Below, in pieces: positions 44,321 to 50,230 of a stretch of 50,230 bases of DNA (positions are counted from its first letter, which is position 1; each line of letters opens with the position of its first letter). The stretch comes from Fibrobacter sp. UWP2 (GTDB lineage: Bacteria; Fibrobacterota; Fibrobacteria; Fibrobacterales; Fibrobacteraceae), in assembly GCF_900141705.1 (NCBI RefSeq), contig NZ_FQYM01000023.1, positions 1 to 50,230 on the forward strand, read 5' to 3'. The notes beneath the pieces were generated by a model. The model saw only the letters and a program-made list of their open reading frames with translations. It searched no databases and was not told the DNA's origin. Both the position numbers and the translations under genes were made by a program.

Positions 44321-46615
44321 TTATCGGCTTTTTTCAACACGGACCAATCGGGTGCCAAAACCAGGGATCTTGACCAGGTAGACACCAGCCTTCTTAATTG
44401 CCGACTTTTCTAGGCGATGGCCCTGCAAATCAAAGTACTGGGCATCGCGGGCTTTATTCATGTCAAGCATGACACCGCGATTCACAAGATTGGTCGGTCC
44501 AATGGGTTCCGGATCCGTAGCGTCCTTGCCCTTCACGAAGGTGAAGTAGTCGATATCGAGCCAGGAGCCCACAACCGTGAAACGGAGCACATGTTCGCCC
44601 GCGGGGAGCGTCACATTGGACTTCACCTTGTTATAGTCATCGTAATTGTCTTCACCGGAACTTGCCGCCGGCACCGCGATTTCTTCGGTGATGTCCTTGC
44701 CGTCCAAAGAGAGCTTGAAGCTAGACGTGGAGCCCGCCGCCGCAACAGCCGCAAACATGGTGTAGTCTCCTGCTTCTGTCACATTCACGGTGTATTCCAG
44801 CCAATCGCCTTCGCTGTTATAGCCCACAACGATGCCAGTCGCTTTCTTGTAGAGGTCAACGCCGGTGCCATTGCGGTAATCGCTGTCGCCGTGGTTCTCG
44901 GAGTCGCCATCGTAGTAAGATGTACCATCCTTGCCCTTGCCCGGCACGTCGAAGTTTTCGGCCTCGATCTTGCCCGGGAGCGCAACGGCGGGGCAGTTTT
45001 CACCTGCGGCGCAGAACGGAGTCTGCGGAACAGGTTCAGAAGCCGCACCATCGAGGTAGATTTCGTCGTTCACGTCGGTACCGACCTTGAACCAGTCAAA
45101 GTCCGCATAGCCGCCGGCCTGCTTGGTAGCCATGTTAAAGAGGCCCCAGCGGACACCCACGAACATGTGGAGGTCGTAATTGAGCTTCACGTCGCTGCCG
45201 ATCTTTGTCCAGGTGTTGCCATCAGTACTGTAGTAGAAGTACGCAGTACCGCGGTCAATCGGCAAGTCGAAATCAATTCGCAGGTAGACCTTGGAACCCG
45301 AAATTGCCTTGGTTTCCTTTTGGCTTTCGCCGTCCTTGTTTCCGGTGTACATCACCACCTTGTAGCTACCGCCATCTTTAGCAAGCGCCACAAAGCCCTT
45401 GTCATCTTGCAGGGCAACGAGGCCAGCCATGTCGCCATCCTTCATGCCGGTACCATCGACAAGCGTACGGCCCGAACTCTTGGGGCCAAAGGAACGCTGT
45501 GTCAAGGTGTTCTTCGCAGTCACCACGCGGCTATCGGTGCGGCTCGTTGTAATGCGGTAGAATCCCGGATTTGCAGAGAGGCTCCAGTTCTTGTTATCGG
45601 GATTGTGGTTGAACTGCCATTCAAGAGCAAGTTCGCTGGATTCAAAATCATCGCTGGTGACCATGCCATAGCCCGGGAGCGGGGTTTCAGGCAAGTCAAT
45701 CGTCGAGGGAGCCTTGCTTCCGCTGGTAGGAACCGGCCAACCGTCCTTCCATTCCATCGGGACAAGGTGCGACATACGGCCGACCGGGCCGGAATCGCGG
45801 AACAGGAGGGCATACCACTTGCCATCGGGAGTATCGAAGATGCCGCCCTGCGCAACACCGTTATCGGAAAGGAAGTACCTTCCGCTAAATCCAGAGAGCA
45901 GGCTCTTGGAACGGTAAACAATTTCGCTACGGCTCTTGCCCGCCGGCCAAGAAATCGTGAACAGGTAGTATTCGCCGTTCACCTTTTCCATGTGCGAGCC
46001 TTCCTGCTGCACATAGTAGTTGCTGGTACCGGTCACCTGGTTGACGCTCACGCCACCGAGTTTGCCACTCTTACCGCCCTGCTTCACGCCGCTTGCATCG
46101 TCGTTCAGCTGCACGTAGCTGATCTGGTCGCCACTGCCGTAGAACACCCACACGGTGCCGTCGTCATCGAAGAACAGGGAGGGGTCATGGTAGAACGGAA
46201 GTTGGACTTCGGACCACTGGCCGCTTTCCACGTCGGCGGTCTTGTACAGGTGAGTCTTGCCCGTAGTGTAAGACGGGGTCAGCACGTAGAAAAATCCCTT
46301 GTGGTAACGGATGCTCGATGCCCACGAGCCCTTACCGTAGGCGTCCTTGCCGCCATTCAGGTTTTGCTGGTCGTTGTTGGTGAGAGTCTGGTAGGCATAG
46401 CCCACCGTGCGCCACTGGGCCAAATCCGTGCTCTTGAAGACGGGCACGCCCGGGGCAAAGTGCATGGTCGTCGTCACCATGTAGTAGGCGTCGTCAACGC
46501 GGACAATCGAGGGGTCCGGGCTATCGACATACATAATCGGATTGTTGACTGTTGCTGCGCCAGCAAGACCCGCCAAAACGAGCGTGGCACCCGCCAATTT
46601 TTTGAAACATCCCAT
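44321..46615 (-). CDS. GH43 beta-xylosidase/arabinofuranosidase with C-terminal beta-sandwich and CBM6
   Basis: A 764-residue secreted enzyme: signal peptide (1-20), GH43 propeller (about 22-315) with base Asp34 (SPDPSIV), Asp144 (YHDPSLF) and acid Glu205 (QEGSHME), a concanavalin-like beta-sandwich typical of GH43 beta-xylosidases (about 325-525), CBM6 (about 555-695) and a short C-terminal module (QYFDLQGHRLEKSA ... GVYLVKIPG). The extra beta-sandwich points to a beta-xylosidase-type active site, but arabinofuranosidases also have it. The start has AAGGAG 7 nt upstream. The gene has its own operator (site H) and its own terminator, so it is monocistronic. Confidence 0.92.
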   Translation of the reverse strand: MGCFKKLAGATLVLAGLAGAATVNNPIMYVDSPDPSIVRVDDAYYMVTTTMHFAPGVPVFKSTDLAQWRTVGYAYQTLTNNDQQNLNGGKDAYGKGSWASSIRYHKGFFYVLTPSYTTGKTHLYKTADVESGQWSEVQLPFYHDPSLFFDDDGTVWVFYGSGDQISYVQLNDDASGVKQGGKSGKLGGVSVNQVTGTSNYYVQQEGSHMEKVNGEYYLFTISWPAGKSRSEIVYRSKSLLSGFSGRYFLSDNGVAQGGIFDTPDGKWYALLFRDSGPVGRMSHLVPMEWKDGWPVPTSGSKAPSTIDLPETPLPGYGMVTSDDFESSELALEWQFNHNPDNKNWSLSANPGFYRITTSRTDSRVVTAKNTLTQRSFGPKSSGRTLVDGTGMKDGDMAGLVALQDDKGFVALAKDGGSYKVVMYTGNKDGESQKETKAISGSKVYLRIDFDLPIDRGTAYFYYSTDGNTWTKIGSDVKLNYDLHMFVGVRWGLFNMATKQAGGYADFDWFKVGTDVNDEIYLDGAASEPVPQTPFCAAGENCPAVALPGKIEAENFDVPGKGKDGTSYYDGDSENHGDSDYRNGTGVDLYKKATGIVVGYNSEGDWLEYTVNVTEAGDYTMFAAVAAAGSTSSFKLSLDGKDITEEIAVPAASSGEDNYDDYNKVKSNVTLPAGEHVLRFTVVGSWLDIDYFTFVKGKDATDPEPIGPTNLVNRGVMLDMNKARDAQYFDLQGHRLEKSAIKKAGVYLVKIPGFGTRLVRVEKSR

Positions 46616-46684
46616 AATATAACTCCTTGTATCCTAAAAATATTTTCTACGGCGCCCCACTTCGCACCCACGGAACAACGTTTT

Positions 46685-46701
46685 ATGGATGTTTTGTCAA
46701 C
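46685..46701. promoter_or_regulatory. Hemicellulase operator repeat, site H
   Basis: ATGGATGTTTTGTCAAC, 69 nt before the GH43 gene at 44321-46615. The weakest of the nine copies. Confidence 0.45.
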
Positions 46702-46723
46702 ACCGTAAACCACGCCAAAGGCG

Positions 46724-46750
46724 AAAAAAAGCCCCGGCGACAGCCGGGAC
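46724..46750 (-). terminator. Intrinsic terminator of the CE6 transcript
   Basis: The stem GTCCCGGC / GCCGGGGC with a 4-nt loop is followed on the minus strand by TTTTTTT. It lies about 30 nt after the micro-ORF stop at 46780. Confidence 0.88.
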
Positions 46751-46779
46751 CTTTTGAGTTCAACGATTAAGGAAATGAT

Positions 46780-46863
46780 TTAACCGTAAATGAAGCCTAA
46801 AATGGCAGCTACGGCCGTAAAGAAGATAATCTGCTTTACTACAAAGAGCTCGCTAGTTTTCAT
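46780..46863 (-). CDS. Candidate 27-residue membrane peptide overlapping the CE6 gene end
   Basis: ATG at 46863, TAA ending at 46780. The start lies inside the last codons of the CE6 gene (11-nt overlap, different frame), with AGGTGG 6 nt upstream as a plausible ribosome-binding site. The peptide begins MKTSELFVVKQ and ends in a hydrophobic stretch of about 15 residues (IIFFTAVAAILGFIYG), enough for a single membrane segment. It falls before the transcription terminator, so it would be the second cistron of the CE6 mRNA. It could be chance. Conservation in related genomes would decide. Confidence 0.4.
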   Translation of the reverse strand: MKTSELFVVKQIIFFTAVAAILGFIYG

Positions 46864-48505
46864 AGACTACCACCTTTTGCATTTGGAGTTGTTTACCTTT
46901 CTTCTTAGAAACTACAAAATATACCCCTCCCAAGACAATGTTCTGCGTCACACCTTTCCGGGTCATGTCCACAGCTTCCGCCATGTTTTTCGCCTTGAAA
47001 GACGCCACCTGGTGGCCCTGGAGGTCAAAAACGCTGAACGAGGATTCGGCTTCGGTCATACCCATGTCCAGTTTTTGGGCGAATATCGCCGTTTTTCCGG
47101 AATCCGAGGCGCTCTTCGCCTTGAACTCGACATAGTCGATGTCGACCCAGTCATTGGTAATCTCGAGCTTCAGTTCGTGCTCGCCCGCCTTGAGGGTCGC
47201 TGTGCCGCCGCTCACAACTTCGAAGGTTTCGAAGCCTTTACCCGTATTCACCATCTCGGTACCAATCTGTTGGTCATCCATGTAGAGCACAAAGCCGCCC
47301 GTGCTGTTTTCGCCAGCGACATTGGCAGAAATCTCGTATTCGCCGTCAGCAGCCACGTTCACGGTGTACTTGAGCCATTCGCCCTTCTGGTTGTAGCCAA
47401 CGACAATGCCCATGTTCGGCTGGTAAATGTCCACATCGTCCTTGCGGAGCTTGCCGCCCTCGTTCCCCTTGTTCAGGTCGTTATAAGCCTTGCCGGCACC
47501 GCCCTTGTTGTAGTTTTCGGCTTCGACCTTGCCCGGGATGGCAATCGGGTCGGTGTAGGGGCCATATTCCTCAGGAGGTTCGTCAGGAACCGTAGACTGG
47601 CTCGGGTCCACCAGGTTTACAGGAGGAGCATCCGGGTCAATCGTCTTGTCAATCAGCTTGAGCATCTCGGAGCAGTAGCGCTTGCCGAGTTCAATCACGC
47701 CCGCGCGACCAAAGTGGTACGGGTCCTTGCCGTTGCCCTGCAAGCCCTTCGAAGAGGCGAGCCCGAACTTATTGAAGTTGTTCTTGAGCTGGGCAATGCC
47801 GCCATTTTTGCTTGAGCAGCAGTTGTTGCCTTCCTGCAGCAGTTCGCCGGCAACGAACGGCACCTCGTTCTCGTCGAGGTCGAGCGCGTCGATAATATCC
47901 TTGTAGGTCTTGTAAACGGTCTTGCGCCAGTTAGCATCAGTGCCGTCACTTTCGCCCTGATGGAAGATGAAGCCCTTGATGACGCCCACTTCCTTAGCCT
48001 TCTTGGCGAGTTCCAGGATGCGTCCCGGAGGATTGTTGTCGTAATCCTTGGGCCAGCCCCAGTTCATGATGTCCTTGCCGTCGCCCTTGAAATAGCTTTC
48101 GTACTGGTCCTTGTCGAAGGCACGGATACTCACCGCACCGATAGCGACCGGGATAATGCCCACAGTCACACCCGGGAGGGAATCGACCATCGCGCGGCCG
48201 AAGTAATCCGCCGGGGAGAGGTTCTCAAAGGCATGGAACATCGGGGGAATCGCGGTATACCATTCGCCGGTCTTGATGGATTGGTTCGTCTTACCGCTGC
48301 GCTGGCTCGCGTTTGCGTTATGCGAGGCGAGCATCAGGAACTTGTCCTTGTACTGGTCCTGGTCCTCGGAGGGCACAATATCGCCATTACCCGCCATGTT
48401 GGACTGCCCGTAAGCAATGTAAATGTGGAAGTTGGGGTTCGGCGCCGCAAAAGCTGCACAAGCCGAAATAGCGGCCAAGCCGAGAATTTTTCTGATACAC
48501 GCCAT
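46853..48505 (-). CDS. CE6 acetyl xylan esterase with CBM6 and FPm-1-like C-terminus
   Basis: A 550-residue secreted enzyme: signal peptide (1-20), SGNH-like CE6 domain (about 25-290) with nucleophile Ser35 in YGQSNM, the conserved FHQGESDG segment (about 181-188) and the Asp261-x-x-His264 pair in DPYHFGRAG. CBM6 (about 323-470) and an FPm-1-like module (about 490-550; FDLQGHQVASFKA, GVYFVVSKKKGKQ) follow. It removes acetyl groups from xylan. The domain order CE6-CBM6-FPm-1 matches, from memory, the Axe6 esterases of F. succinogenes; I do not assign which one. AAAGGG precedes the start, and operator site I lies 81 nt upstream. Confidence 0.93.
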   Translation of the reverse strand: MACIRKILGLAAISACAAFAAPNPNFHIYIAYGQSNMAGNGDIVPSEDQDQYKDKFLMLASHNANASQRSGKTNQSIKTGEWYTAIPPMFHAFENLSPADYFGRAMVDSLPGVTVGIIPVAIGAVSIRAFDKDQYESYFKGDGKDIMNWGWPKDYDNNPPGRILELAKKAKEVGVIKGFIFHQGESDGTDANWRKTVYKTYKDIIDALDLDENEVPFVAGELLQEGNNCCSSKNGGIAQLKNNFNKFGLASSKGLQGNGKDPYHFGRAGVIELGKRYCSEMLKLIDKTIDPDAPPVNLVDPSQSTVPDEPPEEYGPYTDPIAIPGKVEAENYNKGGAGKAYNDLNKGNEGGKLRKDDVDIYQPNMGIVVGYNQKGEWLKYTVNVAADGEYEISANVAGENSTGGFVLYMDDQQIGTEMVNTGKGFETFEVVSGGTATLKAGEHELKLEITNDWVDIDYVEFKAKSASDSGKTAIFAQKLDMGMTEAESSFSVFDLQGHQVASFKAKNMAEAVDMTRKGVTQNIVLGGVYFVVSKKKGKQLQMQKVVVYEN

Positions 48506-48586
48506 AACAAACCCTTTCCTTAAAGAAGTTCTACCCTAAAAATACCCCTCAAAAACCGCAAAATTTCACTAATTTCAGCAATTTCT

Positions 48587-48603
48587 ATGGACAATCCGTC
48601 CAT
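48587..48603. promoter_or_regulatory. Hemicellulase operator repeat, site I
   Basis: ATGGACAATCCGTCCAT, 81 nt before the CE6 gene. The arms ATGGAC/GTCCAT are perfect; only the centre differs. Confidence 0.65.
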
Positions 48604-48631
48604 AATTTGCATACGAAAATGTTATAAAACA

Positions 48632-48662
48632 AAAAAAAACAGCCCTCCAACAGGAGTAGCCG
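48632..48662 (-). terminator. Probable terminator of the GH30 remnant
   Basis: An imperfect stem (GGCTACTCC / GGAGGGCTG) with loop TGTT, followed on the minus strand by TTTTTTTTT, about 30 nt after the stop at 48686. Confidence 0.7.
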
Positions 48663-48685
48663 TTTTTTCAAAAAATTTGAGTTTT

Positions 48686-50165
48686 TTACTTCGCGACCGA
48701 GATGCGGTGCATCTGGCCTCCGCGGAGGGACTTCGCCAAGTAAACGCCACCGCGTTTCACAAGACGGGAGGCATTTGAGCGGAGTTCACCCACGCCGTTT
48801 GCATGAACTATGCCGATATAGCCGCCGTTCATGTCAAACAGACGGAACGCCTCGGTTTCGGTCATCGGGACAGCGCCGACCGCAGTCGTAATGCCGGTCG
48901 TGCCGCCAATCGGTTCGGGGTCGGTCGCGTCCTTGCCCTTCACGAAGGTGAAGTAGTCCACGTCCATCCAGTCGCCAACCACAGTAAAGCGGAGGATGTG
49001 CTGGCCGGCAGTGAGCGACACATTCTTCTGCACCTTGTTGTAGTCGTCGTAGTTCTCCTCGCCGTCATTCTTCGGGACAGAGATATCGCCCGTGAGTTCA
49101 TTGCCATCGAGAGTCATGTTGAAACCGGAGGTCGCATTGGCGGAGGCAACCGCGGCAAAGAAGGTGTAGTCACCCGCTTCCTTCACGTTCACCGTGTATT
49201 CAAGCCATTCGCCAGCCTGGTTGTAACCCACAATGTAGCCGGTCGCCTTCTTGTAGATATCGACACCGGTTCCTTCGCGGTAGTCAGAGTCTCCGTGGTT
49301 ATCGGAATCGTTCTCGTTGTAGGTCTTGTTTTCCTTGCCCGTACCCGGAATGTCGAAGTTCTCGGCTTCAATCTTGCCCGGAATTTCAGCGACCTTGCCG
49401 CCGAACGGTTCGCGAGGAATAGGATTGGCCGGAGTGCCCACGCCCACGAGCGTCACGATGCAATCCTTGAAGTTGTTGCCACCAGATTGCATTTTGATAG
49501 TCACTTCGCCGTTCTTGACTTCGACTTCGCCTTCGTCCTTGGCGTTCTTCGTTTCGCTAGTGGTGTACATGTGGAAGGTCTGGACATCGGCGCCCTGCAC
49601 CTTGACGGTCACTTCCTTGTCGTTGCCGTAATCGCGGTTCACGAGCACAACGATGACGGAGTCGCCACCGGCGCTCTTGTAGGCGCTCGCAAACAGGTTC
49701 GCCTCGGGCTTTGCCGTTGCACCCACGCGCACAGCACCCGGGCGGATAAAGCGGGCGAACTGGCTCATCACGTAGCCGCGCTTCGAGACCTTGCCGATTT
49801 CGTTGGACGGAATCTGAAGCTTATTGCCAAAGTCCTTTTCCATGATAAGGCCGTAGCAGCGGCGAATGTACCACCATGTGTACTGGCTGAAGTTGCCCAC
49901 GACCATAGCGCGGTGGATTTCGTAACCCACGTCCATGGCATTCACGGTATCGCGCTTGTTCTGGTTTGCCTGGTCACCCGTATTCGTAATCGTACGCCAG
50001 TAGTTACCGCTGCCCTGGCTTTCGGTGTAGTGTTCCGTCATCCAACGTTCCACCCCTTTTTGGTCGGCCAAGGAATACTGGAACCAGCTATCGGCAGTAT
50101 TCCTGTCACTTGCATAGAAGTGCGCACCGAGAATAGAATTTGTCCCTTTTTTAGTTGAAAATCCA
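48686..50165 (-). pseudogene. GH30 glucuronoxylanase (subfamily 8-like) with CBM6, 5' part cut off by an insertion sequence
   Basis: The open frame begins directly at the insertion-sequence end (50166) with no start codon. It reads GFSTKKGTNSILGAHFY, then the nucleophile motif ERWMTEHYTES, WWYIRRCYGL and SKRGYVMSQFARFIRPG. These match the C-terminal half of XynC-type GH30 xylanases. CBM6 and an FPm-1-like end (FDMNGGYIGIVHA ... RISVAK) follow. The signal peptide and the first part of the barrel with the acid/base Glu (roughly 200-250 residues, by comparison with the family) are missing. The fragment cannot be an active or secreted enzyme as it stands. The 5' part probably lies beyond the element, outside the window. 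Confidence 0.85.
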
Positions 50166-50185
50166 GGTCTCCAACTGGTGTAAAT
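50166..50185. repeat. Terminal inverted repeat of the right insertion sequence
   Basis: GGTCTCCAACTGGTGTAAAT, matching the left element's end (324-343, inverted) over the first 11 bases and again over TGTAAAT. It abuts coding sequence of the broken GH30 gene. Confidence 0.65.
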
Positions 50186-50230
50186 CTAGGCTATTAGCGC
50201 TTCATTGTCAAGTAGTTTCATGCTCTTTTC
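50186..50230 (-). CDS. Possible C-terminal end of the transposase (partial)
   Basis: A frame open from the window edge reads EKSMKLLDNEALIA and ends in TAG at 50186-50188, directly before the terminal repeat. The position fits the 3' end of a transposase gene, but 14 residues are too few to identify it. Confidence 0.35.
   Translation of the reverse strand, partial: EKSMKLLDNEALIA

Larger units (their letters stand above)
50166..50230 (-). mobile_element. Partial insertion sequence interrupting the GH30 gene (right window edge)
   Basis: The element begins at 50166 with the same terminal sequence as the left-edge element. Homology to GH30 stops exactly at that point. The internal sequence differs from the left copy, as expected if this is the opposite end (transposase 3' side) of the same kind of element. 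If so, both copies have the transposase on the minus strand, in direct orientation. Confidence 0.65.

Noticed and set aside
48686-50071. Complete 461-residue gene starting at the TTG at 50071
   Set aside because: GH30-like sequence continues upstream of this codon in the same frame to the insertion-sequence boundary. The codon is therefore internal and the gene is truncated.

Overview
The window looks like a chromosomal segment of a fibre-degrading Fibrobacter. About a dozen secreted carbohydrate-active enzymes are packed together. Most carry a family 6 carbohydrate-binding module (CBM6) followed by a short basic C-terminal module of the kind described for Fibrobacter succinogenes (FPm-1, basic terminal domain). 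The three tandem GH10 xylanases and the CE6 esterase match, from memory, the hemicellulase cluster reported for F. succinogenes S85. No database search was possible, so species assignment is inference.

Layout. (1) 1-343: partial insertion sequence with the start of a mutator/IS256-type transposase. (2) 409-9897: housekeeping genes, all on the minus strand and tightly spaced: M16-like lipoprotein, unknown secreted protein, TrmH-type methyltransferase, MCE/MlaD protein, HPr, enzyme I, lytic transglycosylase, EamA permease. (3) 9898-13629: a candidate structured RNA, two von Willebrand A membrane proteins and a 7-TM protein with a degenerate GGDEF domain. (4) 13750-20560: GH8 glucanase, CE4-type deacetylase, acyltransferase 3 and a clan GH-A hydrolase with CBM6. 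(5) 20869-50165: the hemicellulase cluster: three GH10 xylanases, two CE1-type esterases (one divergent, on the plus strand), GH27, GH95, GH2, a beta-helix (GH141-like) protein, two GH43 enzymes, a CE6 esterase with an overlapping micro-ORF, and the 3' remnant of a GH30 glucuronoxylanase. (6) 50166-50230: the end of a second insertion sequence that interrupts the GH30 gene. Its terminal repeat matches the one at the left edge.

How it works together. The enzymes cover the main linkages of grass glucurono-arabinoxylan: backbone (GH10, formerly GH30), acetyl groups (CE6), ferulate (CE1), arabinose/xylose (GH43), and galactose or fucose caps (GH2, GH27, GH95, GH141-like). The proteins have signal peptides and end in modules resembling type IX secretion sorting domains.

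Main new observation. Nine copies of a 17-bp inverted repeat, consensus ATGGAYANTTTGTCCAT, lie 69-105 nt before start codons of hemicellulase genes. None was found before the housekeeping genes, the GH8 gene or the CE4 gene. This looks like an operator defining a xylan regulon. Its regulator is not in the window.
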